Positions 16,202 through 27,075 of a stretch of DNA of 64,000 nucleotides are shown in pieces. A model generated the notes under the pieces. It did no database searches, had not been told where the DNA came from, and saw only the letters and a list, made by a program, of their open reading frames with translations. Each line of letters begins with the position of its first letter. Position 1 is the stretch's first letter. A program made the position numbers and the translations under genes. This stretch comes from DATADW01 sp963733905 (lineage in GTDB: Bacteria > Actinomycetota > Acidimicrobiia > Spongiisociales > DATADW01): NCBI GenBank assembly GCA_963733905.1, contig CAVTEU010000007.1:682001-746000 (forward strand), given 5' to 3'.

Positions 16202-17148
16202 TCAAGATTCGGCAATCGGGAAGGATATGCCGAGAATTGCGGCGATCTCGCTTCTCACCCGATCTGGATTTACAACCAGATCCCACCACGTGTAACGGAG
16301 CGTGCGCCAACCGAGAAGCTCGGTTTCATTCTGTTGATGGCGATCGCGCCGGAAGGTCTCCCGATCGACGCGGTGAAGGTCCCCGTCGATCTCAATGCGG
16401 ACTCGAACATCGACATAAGCGAAATCTGCACGACAAACGAACTCTCCGCTTTGGTCCCGAATCTCGTATTGTGCAACTGGCTGCGGTAGACAGGATCGAC
16501 CCAGCTGTCGAGGACACGACGGAAGAGATCTTCGGCCTCGCTTTCTGATCTGCCCTCCCAATCGAGCCGCAGCTGGCGAGAAGTGGTTTGATGGTCCCCA
16601 CCCCCCGCCGTCCTCGGCGAGCGACCCGTCCCCACCACTCGAGCGACGTCCTCGAGTTGGATAGCGCCCCAAAGCGCACGCCGGTGTCAAGCGCCTCGGG
16701 AACCAGCCCTCGGTCGGAGGCGCCGAGATCGACAACCGTGCGCGCCGGTGTGGTGATCGGAATGTGGCGCAGCTCCGTGCAATCGTCCGGCGATGAGATC
16801 CTGTGGACTCGTGAACCCGGTAGTCACGGATAGCCCGCAACCAACGATGCATGCTGATCTCGATCACCGCTGGTCGTTTGGAAACCAGGCCCCACAGGTA
16901 CGCCGCCGTGTGATGCGAAGCGACCGCCGACTGTTCTGCCGACATCACCGCGGCAAGCACCGATTGCTCCCAGCTGTTGGGAGCCCGGCGATGATGTAGG
17001 CATTGGGAAGCACTCGCTTCACCCGGCCGGCGTCGGCATCGCACTTCAGAGCGGTCGGAGAAACACCCAGTGACATCGCCTGACTGCGAGTGAAGACGGC
17101 GCTCTGGAGCGAGGCGAGGTGGTGGAGGCGGTTGCGATCGACGGTCAT
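16202..17148 (-). CDS. DUF559-domain protein with AbiEi-like N-terminus (multiply frameshifted)
   Basis: The N-terminus from 17148 (LHHLASLQSAVFTRSQAMSLG) matches the helix-turn-helix start of AbiEi-type antitoxin-like proteins. Other frames supply AVASHHTAAYLWGL, then LDWEGRSESEAEDLFRRVLDSW, and finally the DUF559 core FAYVDVRVRIEIDGDLHR and TLRYTWWDLVVNPDRV ending at 16202. At least three shifts are needed to read through. DUF559 has a Vsr/endonuclease-like fold with an acidic E-x-D-G motif. Actinobacterial proteins of this architecture are numerous and uncharacterised. Either a pseudogene or several assembly errors; the intact motifs favour errors. Confidence 0.7.
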
Positions 17149-17181
17149 CCGGACAAAATGGCGGGTGGGTGTGACAAAGAA

Positions 17182-17320
17182 TCACCCACCCGAACTTGCG
17201 TGACACAGCGGTCGGACAGACAACCCAGCCACGCAAGAACGGCTGGCGGGCACTCACCCACCCGAACTTGCGTGACACAGCGGTCAGACAGACAACCCAG
17301 CCACGCAAGAACGGTGAGGG
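17182..17320. repeat. Two tandem 72-base hairpin units
   Basis: The unit starting TCACCCACCCGAACTTGCG at 17182 recurs at 17254, nearly identical. Within each unit TTGCGTG pairs with CACGCAA about 25 bases later, so each can fold as a hairpin. A related hairpin lies at 16.1 kb. They sit between the DUF559-like and VWA genes. Confidence 0.65.
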
Positions 17321-17323
17321 CCC

Positions 17324-19262
17324 CTACGACCGGCGGGTCACGTAGTCGTGGACGATCATCTGGCCGAGCTCGATCGAGTCGACCGAGAAGACCCTCCCCC
17401 CACCAGTCGGGCGAGGTGGTCGACGAACCGGGTCAGGCCTGGCGAACGCTCCAACATGAACACGTTCATGGTGGTCCCGTTGCGGCAGAGGCGGGCTGCC
17501 TCGGCGAAGGTCTTCTCCAGGGTGCGCTGCACCGGTGGCCATTGGAAGAAGACGTGCTCGCCCTCGAGGTGGGCGGTGGGCTCGCCATCGGTCACCAGGA
17601 GAATCTGTCGGGTGGCGTCGCGGTGTTTGGAGAGGAGCCTCCCCGCCAGGCCGAAAGCGTGCTCCATGTTGGTCCCATAGACGGGCTCCCAGTCGAGCTG
17701 TGCGAGCTCTGTGGGCGACATCACCCGGGCGTAGTCGGAGAAACCGACGATGTCGAGGTGGTCCTCGGGGTACATCGTCGAGATCAGGGTGTGGAGGGCG
17801 AGCGCCATCCGCTTTGCCGGGAGCCAGTGACCACGCAGCGGCATCGAGCGGCTCATGTCGAGCAGGAGCACGGTCGCCACCTCGGTCCGGCGCTCTGCCT
17901 CCTCGACCTCGAAGTCGTCGGGGAGGAGCCTGATCGGGCCCCGCCGCGGTCCTGACCGGATCACGGCGTTGTGGATCGTCCGCCGGATGTCGAGGCGGAA
18001 GGCGTCGCCGAACTGCCACGGTCGGGTCGATCCGGTGGGATCACCCTCACCCCCGGCGGCCGGCAGGTCATGGGCTCCCTGCATGTCGAGCGTGATCCGC
18101 TCGAACACCTTGGACAGGGCCCGCTCACCGAGCTTGCGGACGCCCCGCGGGGTGAGCTCCAAACGCCCCGCCGCTCGGACCACCACCCCCGCCTTCTCCA
18201 GGGCCCGCTCGATCTGTCGGAGCCGATCGAGGTCGCGCCCAGCGTCCTCACCAAGCAGTTGGCGAACCCGCTCGGCATCGATGTCCGCCAAGCTCGCCCC
18301 TGGGTAGTCCTGGCCGAGAGCTTGCTCCAACTGCTCGAGTGCGGCCAGGTCGTCGATGGCGGCCAGACCTTCTGCCAGCCCCATCGGTTCCGCCCCGCTC
18401 ATGTCCACCGGCTCCCCCCAGGACAGACCCGGTGCGAGCGTCCGCAAGTTGCCGCCGAGGCGGTCCATCTCGAAGGCGAGATCCACATCGTCGAGCAGCG
18501 CTTCAGCCAGCTCCATCAACTCGGCGCGTTGCTCGGGCGTGAGCGATGCCATGAACCTGCTGAAAGCCGCGGCCCTGGTGGCGAGCGCCTCCAGCAGCTC
18601 ATCGAGGTTCGCCGGCTGCTCGGGGAAGAACTCGCCGTGACGGCGCATGAACTCGTCGAACTCCTCCTGCGTCGGCTCGTCCCCCGCTGCCCGCCGCTCG
18701 AGCATCGTGTTGAGATCGGCCACCATGTCCTTGAGCCGGGCCATCTGCTCGGGGTCTGGGTTCCTCATCGCCTCGGTCACGTTGCGCATGTGACCCTCGA
18801 GCACCTGACGGCGGATCTCCTCGAGCAGCTCGGCGAAGGCCTGCTCGGCCTCGGGCGAAGCGAACTCGTACCGACGGAGCTCGTTGACCTGCGCCGTCGG
18901 GCTGTCGGGGAGGGCGTCGAGCAACATCTCGGCGAAGCGGGCGTCGTCATCGTCCCGGGCGGCCAGCGCCTCGCGTTCCAGTCGTCTGCACCTCTTCGAG
19001 CCGCTGGCGGAACTGCTCCAAGGGATCGGAGATCCGTCCCCGCCTCTCCTGCTCACGCCGCAGTTGCTCGAGCCGTTCCCTCAGGTTCTCGAGCCCACCG
19101 AACCGGCCCGGGGATCCCCTCCTCGAGGAGCCGCCGGAGCGCCCACTCGGCGTCCCATCCCTCGAGGAGGTGCTCGTTGAGCCGGCCAACCGCCTCGTCG
19201 ATCGGGATGTCGGGGCCGAATGGATCCTGGGAGCCGTCCCAGCGGGCGTACCTGCTCGTCAT
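17324..19262 (-). CDS. VWA-domain protein, CoxE/ViaA-like (frameshifted)
   Basis: A long helical N-terminal region (about residues 1-390) precedes a von Willebrand A domain. Its MIDAS is visible as LLLDMSRSM (DxSxS) and LLVTDGEP. The main frame is intact from about 18985 to 17395. The N-terminus (MTSRYARWDGSQDPF from 19262) and the last residues (VFSVDSIELGQMIVHDYVTRRS) lie in other frames, requiring about three small shifts. It follows a magnesium-chelatase-like AAA+ gene by some 45 bases. Such pairs act as ATPase-plus-adaptor complexes that remodel or metallate client proteins; the client here is unknown. Confidence 0.85.
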
Positions 19263-19307
19263 GACGCCGCGTTTCCGCCGGGCGCGACACGGCGATGCCC
19301 GGGGGGG

Positions 19308-20717
19308 TCATCCCCCGTAGCGGGCTCCGCCCGCGGTCGCTGTCTTGTTGAGCCGGCGGGTGAGGTGGAGACCCTCGAGGGCGAACTCCAGGGCGCTGGC
19401 GGTGTGCGCCGGGGATTCGGCCTGGACGCCGAGCCGTTGCAGCAGTGGTGTGAGGTCGCCCATGGCTCGGACTGGCTGAGCATCTCAGCGGAGCCGACCA
19501 GGTCGCCGCTGGTCACCTCGAGGCCCTCCTCGAACTGCTCCAGCCACGGTCGGAAGTCGAATCCCGAGAGCCGCTCGCGGAACACCTCGAGCACCGCCGA
19601 CGCCAGCAGTCTGCGCGAGTATCTCCGTCTCGCGGCCCTCCTCGAACACCTCGAATTCGATCCGTCCCATCGACGACTGCACCGTTGAGGGCAGGTCGGA
19701 GACGCGGGGGACCGCCACCCCCTCCCCGGTGCGGAGAGCCCGCCGGACGGACGAAGCGACCATCGTCTCCTTGTTGGCGATGGTGAAGCGCACGCTCACC
19801 CCGGACCTCTGGTTGACGTGGCTCGAGGCGCGCACCTGCCGGGTGAATTCGGCGAGAACGTCCTCGAGAACCTCGGGGACCGTGATCGGGACGTCGGGCG
19901 CGGGCGGCCGGGCTTCCTGCTGCATGATCTCGATCTCGTCGGAGCGCTCCTGTGGGTAGTGGGTGCGTATCTCCGAGCCGAACCTGTCCTTGAGCGGGGT
20001 GATGATCCGGCCCCGGTTGGTGTAGTCCTCGGGGTTGGCGGAGGCGACCAGCATCACGTCGAGCGGAAGCCGGATGGTGAAGCCCCTTATCTGGATGTCC
20101 CGCTCCTCCAGAACGTTGAGCAGGGCGACCTGGATCCGCGCCGGCAGGTCCGGCAGTTCGTTGATCGAGAAGATCCCGCGGTTGGTCCTGGGAACCAGAC
20201 CGAAGTGGATGGTGTGCTCGTCGGAGAGGTAGCGGCCCTCGGCCACTCGGATCGGGTCGATGTCTCCGATGAGGTCCGCAACCGATGTGTCCGGGGTCGC
20301 CAGCTTCTCGGCGAACCGCCGATCCCGGGGGAGCCAGGCGATCGGGGTCTCCCTGCCCCGCTCGGCGAGTATCCGGCGACCCTCCGCCGAGACCGGCCGC
20401 AGCGGAGAGTCGTTGAGCTCGGTCCCTGCGATCACCGGGATCTCCGGGTCGAGCAACTCGACAAGCCGGCGGATGAGACGGGTCTTCGCCTGGCCCCGCT
20501 CCCCTAGGAAGATGATGTCGTGCCCGGCAAGGATCGCCCGTTCCAGCGCGGGTATCACCGTGTCGCCGAACCCAACGATCCCGGGGAAAAGGTCGGAACC
20601 GGTGCGGAGATGCTCCACCAGGTTGTGGCGCAACTCCTCCTTGACAGTGCGATCTTCCCACCCGGAATCCTCGAGATCGCCAAGGGTGAGGGGCCGCTCG
20701 GCCGGCGTCCGGTTCAC
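19308..20717 (-). CDS. Magnesium-chelatase-subunit-I-like AAA+ ATPase (frameshifted)
   Basis: The AAA+ core has Walker A GERGQAKT, a Walker B-like strand FSINELPDL, the sensor segment LVASANPEDYTNRGRIITPLKDRFG and an arginine-rich second half, as in BchI/MoxR proteins. GTG 20717 (VNRTPAERP) is a reasonable start; longer upstream extensions overlap the divergent cyclase gene. Near 19610 the frame changes and the C-terminus continues as VLEVFRERLSGFDFRPW, then MGDLTPLLQRLGVQAESP to 19308. It pairs with the VWA gene downstream. Confidence 0.85.
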
Positions 20718-20809
20718 AGCGTCACGGTAGGCGTCGGTCGGAGGTAGGTGGACAAACTGGCCAGCGTGAGTCGCAGCGCTGGATACGCTGAAAGCCTGCC
20801 CAGGTCCCG

Positions 20810-23800
20810 ATGAGCGGCCGAGCACCAACGAGGACGGGGGCGAGGGTGGGAGTCGACATAGACCAGGGAGGCAGGGTGGACTCGAGCGGGGATGCGGCGG
20901 CACGCCAAGGCCCTCTACCGACCGGCACAGTCACCTTCCTGTTCACCGACATCGAGGGGTCTACCCGGCTGCTCGATGCCCTCGGTGACGACTACGGCCA
21001 ACTCCTCGGCGAACACGGGCGCATCTTGCGCGACGCCATCAGCAGCCGGGGGCGGGACCGAGGTGGGCACCGAGGGAGATTCGTTCTTCGCCGCCTTTCC
21101 AACGGCACGCGGTGCGGCGCTTGCCGCGGTGACGGCGCAGCGCGAACTGGCGCGAAACGAGTGGCCACACGGAGCATCTGTCCGGGTGCGGATGGGGCTC
21201 CACACCGGGACGGGGACCCCCGGGCCGGACGGCTACATCGGGATGGATGTCCACCGTGCCGCCCGTATCGCAGCCGCCGGCAATGGCGGTCAGGTCCTGC
21301 TCTCGGGAGCCACGGCCGAGCTGGTGCGGGACGTCCTCCCCGATGGCGTGACGCTGACCCACCTGGGGACACACGCCCTGCGCGACCTCCCCCAACCGGA
21401 GCGCCTCTGCCAATTGTTGATCGACGGCCTCGAGTCGGAGTTCCCCGCCATTCGGGCTGTCGGCGTCGGCACCGGCAACCTCCCCGCACCGCTCAACGCA
21501 TTCGTCGGTCGTGAAGACGAGCTGGCTGCTCTCACCGCCCGGGTGGTCGATCGCCCACTGGTGACACTCGTCGGCTCGGGTGGCACCGGGAAGTCGCGCC
21601 TCGCCATCGAGTTGGGGCGGGCACTGAGCGAAGAGTTCAGCGACGGGGTCTGGTTCGTGGCTCTGGCGGACGTGAGCGACCCCCGGCTTGTCGCCGACAC
21701 GGTGGGGAGGACTCTCGGTATCGAAGGAGGATCGAGTCGCCCCATGTTCGAGCGCCTCATCGACCACCTCCGGGGCAGGAGGCTCCTGCTGATCCTTGGA
21801 CAACTGCGAGCACCTGGCAGGTGCCTGCGCCGACCTCGCGCCGGGCATCCTCGCCGGAGCGCCGGGCGTCAGGATCCTGGCCACCAGTCGCCAGCCCCTC
21901 GGTCTGGGCGGCGAGGAGTTGGTCCCGGTTGGACCGCTCCGGGTGCCGCAGCGGGAGGTGCGACCCGAACAGGCGATGAGCATCGGCGGCGGTCCAGCTG
22001 TTCATCGAGAGGGCGAAGGCGGCCAAGCCGGAGTTCACCTTCGACGACGAGGAACTGGCGCGGATCGTCGAGGTGGTGCGGGGGCTCGAGGGGATCCCGC
22101 TCGCCATCGAACTGGCTGCCGCCCGCGTCCCGGTGCTCACTCCCGGTCAGATCGCCGATCGCCTCGACGACACGTTCCGATTGCTTCGGGCGGCCAGCCC
22201 TGCGGTCGAGCCCCGGCACCGCACGCTCGAGGCAACCATCGAGTTGGAGCTACGAGCTGCTGACGCCCCCGGAGCAGCTCCTGCTGCAACGACTTTCGGT
22301 CTTCGTCGGGGGGTGCACGCTCGAGGCATGTGAGCGGGTGGTGAGCGGCGACGGTATCGACGATTTCGAAGTGCTCGACCTGATGGCCGCTCTGGTGGAG
22401 AGATCGTTGGTTGTCGCCGACACGCGAGGCATGCAGGGCAGGTACCGGATGCTGGAGACGATCCGCCGCTACGCCGCCGACCGGCTCGAGACCGACGCCG
22501 ACGCCGACAAGTGGCGGCAGCGCCATGCCACCTGGTGTCTCGAGGTTTGCGTCCTGCCACCTGAGTTCACCGATGGGTACCGGGCGATCACCGACGAGAT
22601 TCTCGCCATGTTCGACAGGGAACAGGACAACCTCAGGGCCGGGTTCGACTGGCTGGTCGCCCGCGGCGACGCCGAGCAGGCGCTGAAGATGATCGCCAGC
22701 CTCGGGTGGTTCTGGTACATCCGGGGGTACTGGATCGAGGGAACAGACAGGGCGCTGGCGGCGCTCGACCTGCCGGCACCGGTCCCCGACCTGGTCAGGG
22801 CGAGGGCGCTCACGGCCATTGCGATACTCGCGTTCCGTCGCGGGCTCGATTCCTCGATGTCGCCGCTCGCCGAGGAGGTGCTGGCACTCGACCGCCGGCT
22901 GGGTGATCCCGGCCCGGATCGCCTACTCGACGATGATCTCGGGACTCGCCTGCATCGCACTCGGGGATTACGAGAGGGAGTTCGCCCTCGGCGAGGAGGC
23001 CTACCGCATGGCCACCGAGGCGGGGGCAACGCTGGTAGCGGGTGCGTCACAGCTGCTCATGGGTAGGGCGGCCTCGCTGATGGGCGACTTCGAGCGCTCC
23101 ATCGGGCACCAGAGGGTGTCCGAGAATCTCTTTCGCTTCCATCGGCGCCACTTGGGGAGTGGCGTCCTCTCTGTTCGGTCAGGCCAACGGCGCCCTCGGA
23201 TTGGGGCGGCTCGACGAGGCCAAGGAGCTGTTGGAGGAGTCGATGGAGATCGCCCGCACCATCGGCGCCCTCGACGAGCTCGGCCCGTCGCAGCTCATCT
23301 TGGGGTATATCGCCCTGGTCCACGGGGACGAGGAGGGAGGCGAAGCGCTGCTCTCCGCCGGGTGGGAGGACATCAAGAGCAGGCGCGATTGGGGCGGAGC
23401 GCTCGCCGTAGGGATCGTCGCCCAGTTCCTGGCACTGGTCGGCCGTCAAGCCCGGGCGCGTGCCCTGCTCGAAGGGCTGTTGGAGATGGCCGAGGAGAGC
23501 GCCGACCCCAATGCTCAGGGAGCGGCCCTCGTCGCATTGGCCTGGCTCGGCGTGCTCTCCGGGGACTTGGCCAAGGCGGCCCGACGTGCCATCCAGGTGC
23601 TCGACCTCCAAGGCGCCCGAGCGGACCCCCGGGGAGTCTTCAACGGTCTGCTGGCGGCGGCACTCATCCTCCAGGCCTCGGGCGAGGTCACCGAGGGCGC
23701 CAGGCTGGCAGCAGGGGGAAGTGCCGTACTTGCCGCCGCCGATCTTCCTGTGAGAGCTATCGAGCGAACTCTCCTCAGCGGTCTGCAGACAGCCGAACCG

Positions 23801-23879
23801 GAAGCTTCCTTCCCCACCGATCCGGCTCTCCGCTGCCCGACTCGGCATCGAAGCTGTGACCCCATATCTGGGCGGTTGA
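20810..23879 (+). CDS. Adenylate/guanylate cyclase-domain STAND ATPase regulator with TPR-like tail (multiply frameshifted)
   Basis: The N-terminal class III cyclase domain shows TVTFLFTDIEGSTRLLD (metal Asp) and GDSFFAAF, then MGLHTG. A STAND NTPase follows with NAFVGREDEL, Walker A GSGGTGKSRLA, and a DNCEHLAGACADL strand. The C-terminal half is helical repeats (LGRLDEAKELLEESMEIA). The domains lie in alternating frames; at least five shifts (about 21050, 21790, 21990, 22240, 22915, 23150) are needed to join them, giving about 1020 residues. Such proteins usually are LuxR-less signalling regulators in mycobacteria and relatives. It is divergent from the AAA+/VWA pair. Confidence 0.85.
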
Positions 23880-23933
23880 TTCCGAACCCGGGGCATCTGC
23901 CAGTATCGGCGACCGACCGACACAGGAGCCCGA

Positions 23934-24986
23934 TTGACCAAGTTCGCCTACTTCGCGGGACACGAGCAGTGGCACCCCGAACAACTCGTCGCCCACGCCC
24001 AGCGAGCTGAAGAGGCCGGTTTCGACATGGTGGTGGTGTCGGAGCACTTCCATCCGTGGGTGGACGACCATGGGGCTGCCGGCTTCGCCTTCTCCACGAT
24101 CGGGGCCATGGCGGCTGCCACCACGGGCCTGGAGTTCGCCACGGGGGTGACCACCCCGCTCTTCCGGTTCCACCCCGGCGTCATGGCGCAGGCCGCCGCC
24201 ACCCTCGACCGCCTCTGCAATGGGCGCTTTCACCTCGGGGTGGGAACCGGAGAGAACATCAACGAGGGACCGCTCGGCTACCCGTTCCCCGGTTATGCGG
24301 AACGAGCGGCGCGGATGGGCGAGGCGCTGGAGATCATGCGCCGTCTGCTCGACGGCGAGAAGCTGACCTACGAGGGCAGCTACTACCGGACCGACCGCGC
24401 CAAGCTCTACTCACCGCCCATCGGCAAGGTCCCGATATGGATGGCCGCCGGTGGGCCCAAATCGGCAGAGCTTGCAGCGCGGAAGGCGGATGGGATCATC
24501 ACCTCGGTCAAGTCACCGGCCGACACCATCGAGCGCGTCTGCGACCCGGCGCGCCAGGCAGCCAAGGAGGCCAACCGACCGGCGCCGTCGATCCTCGCCA
24601 CGAGGTGGTCGATCTTCGCCTCGTCCCCGGAGGATGCCTGGGAGGCGCTGCTCCCCTGGCGCGGGCTGCGGGCACCGGGACGGCTCGAGGCGGTTGATCC
24701 AGCCGATCTGCGATCCAGGGCCGACGAGCTACCCCGCGACGAGGTCCTCGGCCAATACACCATCGTCTCCAGTCCTGAGGAAATCGTCGCCGCATACCGC
24801 CCACTGGTCGAGGACCTCGGCGCCGACGTGGTCACCTTTCAGATGACATCTCTCGACCAAGAGGCCCTGATCGACATGCTGGGCTCCGAGGTGCTGCCCG
24901 AGTTGCGTGCCCTGAAGTATCGGACTGAGCTCGCACCGTCTGCCGTCTGCCGTCTGCCGTCTGCCGTCTGCCGTCCGCCGTCCTAG
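23934..24986 (+). CDS. F420-dependent LLM-class oxidoreductase (FGD-like)
   Basis: A 350-residue TIM-barrel oxidoreductase. FAYFAGHEQWHPEQLVAHA, VVSEHFHPW and GVGTGENINEG match the F420-dependent glucose-6-phosphate dehydrogenase-like subgroup. These use coenzyme F420 for hydride transfer. The start is TTG 23934. The last residues (SAVCRLPSAVCRPPS) are encoded by a heptameric GTCTGCC repeat and are not part of the fold, so the original stop may lie elsewhere in an ancestor. It overlaps the lipoprotein gene end on the other strand by four bases. Confidence 0.9.
   Translation: MTKFAYFAGHEQWHPEQLVAHAQRAEEAGFDMVVVSEHFHPWVDDHGAAGFAFSTIGAMAAATTGLEFATGVTTPLFRFHPGVMAQAAATLDRLCNGRFHLGVGTGENINEGPLGYPFPGYAERAARMGEALEIMRRLLDGEKLTYEGSYYRTDRAKLYSPPIGKVPIWMAAGGPKSAELAARKADGIITSVKSPADTIERVCDPARQAAKEANRPAPSILATRWSIFASSPEDAWEALLPWRGLRAPGRLEAVDPADLRSRADELPRDEVLGQYTIVSSPEEIVAAYRPLVEDLGADVVTFQMTSLDQEALIDMLGSEVLPELRALKYRTELAPSAVCRLPSAVCRPPS
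24938..24979. repeat. Heptamer microsatellite (GTCTGCC)5 plus GTCCGCC
   Basis: Five perfect GTCTGCC units followed by one GTCCGCC unit encode the extreme C-terminus of the LLM oxidoreductase. Because seven is not a multiple of three, unit gain or loss changes the reading frame and stop. The array also lies directly behind the convergent lipoprotein gene. Confidence 0.9.
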
Positions 24987-25651
24987 AACCTGGCCAGATA
25001 TCCCAGCAGCCTCCGCACTGCTTCGCTTTCGGCGGGCGGGTTGCCCCCGGCGCCACCGTGTTCGGCGGCCGCCTCGAGGCTGGTGCGGTCGCGCTGGAGC
25101 GCCCGGCGGATCTTCGCCACCTCGGGCGACCCCTCATCCGCAACCAGCCAGTCGTGCAAAGGTGTCGCGAACCGCGCACCGAAGGTGGCGAGCAGATCCA
25201 CCTTCCATCCGTCGGGCCCGTTGCGCAGCACCCAGTCATGGCTTGCCCTTCGCCCGAGGCGGAACGGGACGGCGGCAAAGCGCACCGATCCCAGCCGGAA
25301 ACGATCGGGGTCACCGACCTCCCCCTTTGACAGTTTGCGCCCGCTGAACGTGCTCAGGCTCTGCACGAATGACTCCCAGAAGGCTTCTCGGACGCCCGCC
25401 GGCGTACCCGCCTCCACGATCTCGGACGCCTCGGCCGGGTCTTCGCTCTCCACTGCTGCGAGCAGTGCGAGTTGGTCCTCATCGACCAGAGGGCTTGTTG
25501 CCGCCCAGTCCTCCCGATCGAGCGCCTCGACCAGATCGGAAACCACCGCTCGCGGTCCCGGTGGTGGGACCGTCGTGCTCGCCGCCTCCCCGTCGCCGGA
25601 GCAGCCGGCCAGCGCCAGCACCAACGCGACCAACACCGCCCGATTCCGCAT
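24983..25651 (-). CDS. Predicted lipoprotein, function unknown
   Basis: The 222-residue protein has a lipoprotein signal peptide (MRNRAVLVALVLALAGC, lipobox LAGC), a short Thr/Pro linker and a helical plus beta domain (VVSDLVEALDREDWAATSPLV, then WVLRNGPDGWKVDLLATFG). The domain resembles NTF2-like/DUF4878-type lipoprotein folds, with the typical DGWKVD strand. Cell-surface location is likely; no function can be given. It converges on the F420 oxidoreductase gene. Confidence 0.8.
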   Translation of the reverse strand: MRNRAVLVALVLALAGCSGDGEAASTTVPPPGPRAVVSDLVEALDREDWAATSPLVDEDQLALLAAVESEDPAEASEIVEAGTPAGVREAFWESFVQSLSTFSGRKLSKGEVGDPDRFRLGSVRFAAVPFRLGRRASHDWVLRNGPDGWKVDLLATFGARFATPLHDWLVADEGSPEVAKIRRALQRDRTSLEAAAEHGGAGGNPPAESEAVRRLLGYLARF

Positions 25652-25770
25652 ACCGGCAGGCTACGGGTACGGCCGAGGCAGGTGCCAACCCAGTCGCCGC
25701 CAAAGGCGGACTCGGCTGCCAACCGGGAGCCGTCGGAGGCGGACGCGGACAGTCTCCTTACACTGAGCGC

Positions 25771-26580
25771 ATGCCCAAGATCGACGGTGGCTGGCTGGTG
25801 CGCGCCATCGCAATCGGGCTGATCGCCGGGTTTCTCGCCGGACTGTTCGGAGTGGGAGGCGGCATCGTGGCGGTGCCCGGACTGGTCCTCCTGCTCGGGC
25901 TCACCCAGCATCGGGCCCATGCCACCTCGATGGCGGCGATCCTCGCCACCGCCACTGCCGCCGCCATCACGGCCGGCCTCGCCGGCTCGGTGGATTGGGC
26001 GGTCGCCGCCGTGCTCGCCTGCGGGTCGGCCGTCGGCGCCTATATCGGCGCCAGGCTGCTCGATCACATCCCCGAGGTCTGGCTCGCCGTGGCCTTCAGC
26101 ATCCTGGCCACCGTCTCGGCGGTGAGGCTGTTCATAGGATCCGGTGACGAGTCACCCCCGACGACGTCGGTCGATTGGTCACCCTGGCTGGTGGTGTCGC
26201 TCGTGCTCGTAGGTCTCGTGGCGGGGACGCTTGCTGCACTGCTCGGCGTCGGCGGCGGGATCATCTACGTGCCTGCGATGGTCCTCCTACTCGGGCTCAG
26301 CCAGCACGTCGCCCAAGGATCGTCGCTCGCCGCCATCATCCCCACCGCCGTCGTAGCAACGCTGACAAACATGCGGGCAGGAAGGGTCGACAAGCGCGCC
26401 GCCGTCGTGGTGGGTCTCGCCGGTATCACCGCCGGCGTGGCCGGGGTGCAATTGGCACTACGCATCGAGGGCCTGGTGCTGCAACGGATGTTCGCCGTGC
26501 TTCTTGTGCTCGTCACCATCCAGATGCTGCTCAAGGTGGTGCGTTCATCCCGGCAGCCGGCCGTCGCGGACGAAGGCTGA
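25771..26580 (+). CDS. TauE/SafE-family sulfite/anion exporter
   Basis: A 269-residue membrane protein with eight or so helices in two repeats. Each repeat starts with the family signature GxxxGxFGVGGG (AGFLAGLFGVGGGIVAVP and AGTLAALLGVGGGIIYVP) followed by QHRAHATS or QHVAQGSS. Members export sulfite, sulfoacetate or related organosulfur anions; substrate here is not assignable. It starts at ATG 25771 and overlaps the convergent membrane-protein gene by 36 bases. Confidence 0.9.
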   Translation: MPKIDGGWLVRAIAIGLIAGFLAGLFGVGGGIVAVPGLVLLLGLTQHRAHATSMAAILATATAAAITAGLAGSVDWAVAAVLACGSAVGAYIGARLLDHIPEVWLAVAFSILATVSAVRLFIGSGDESPPTTSVDWSPWLVVSLVLVGLVAGTLAALLGVGGGIIYVPAMVLLLGLSQHVAQGSSLAAIIPTAVVATLTNMRAGRVDKRAAVVVGLAGITAGVAGVQLALRIEGLVLQRMFAVLLVLVTIQMLLKVVRSSRQPAVADEG

Positions 26581-27063
26581 GCGGGCCACCGGGTCGGTCA
26601 GCCCGGCGGTCCGGTACAACACGACGAGATAGACGAGCCCGACCACCTCGAGCACCCAAGTCCACGGGGACATCAAAGAGGCAACTACCGACGGCCAACC
26701 CCCGCCACCTGCGTCAGCAGGAAACTCGACGCCGAGCACCGGCCAGAACAAGACCTCGGGTTCGGTCCACATGGCGTCGAGAGCGAGGTGGAGCAGCATG
26801 CCGATGGCCACCGCCATGAATGCCCGCCTCCTCCGGCCGCGCCGAGTGGCGAGTAGAACCACCGTCATGACGGCGGCCGATACCGCCAGGGTGTGAGCCA
26901 CCGTCCGTCCGGCGGGGAAGGTGTCGGGGAAGAGGAGGGTGAGCGGCTTGTCGATCAGGTTGGGAAGCACTGCTCCAAGAGCCAGCAGGCGCAGGTCGAC
27001 TTTCGGGTCCCGGTAGACGACCCTGAAGACGAGCACCGCCATCCCGATGTCCCAGAAGAGCAC
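26545..27063 (-). CDS. YdjM/DUF457-like membrane protein (putative metal-dependent hydrolase)
   Basis: The 172-residue protein has about four membrane helices with the conserved polar motifs PNLIDKP, GRTVAHTL and HLALDAMW, which match the Asp/His pattern of the inner-membrane YdjM/DUF457 family. These are annotated as metal-dependent hydrolases, but chemistry is unproven. It lies thirteen bases downstream of the RNase HI gene on the same strand. Confidence 0.78.
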   Translation of the reverse strand: MLFWDIGMAVLVFRVVYRDPKVDLRLLALGAVLPNLIDKPLTLLFPDTFPAGRTVAHTLAVSAAVMTVVLLATRRGRRRRAFMAVAIGMLLHLALDAMWTEPEVLFWPVLGVEFPADAGGGGWPSVVASLMSPWTWVLEVVGLVYLVVLYRTAGLTDPVARSAFVRDGRLPG

Positions 27064-27075
27064 TTCGGCGCAGGG

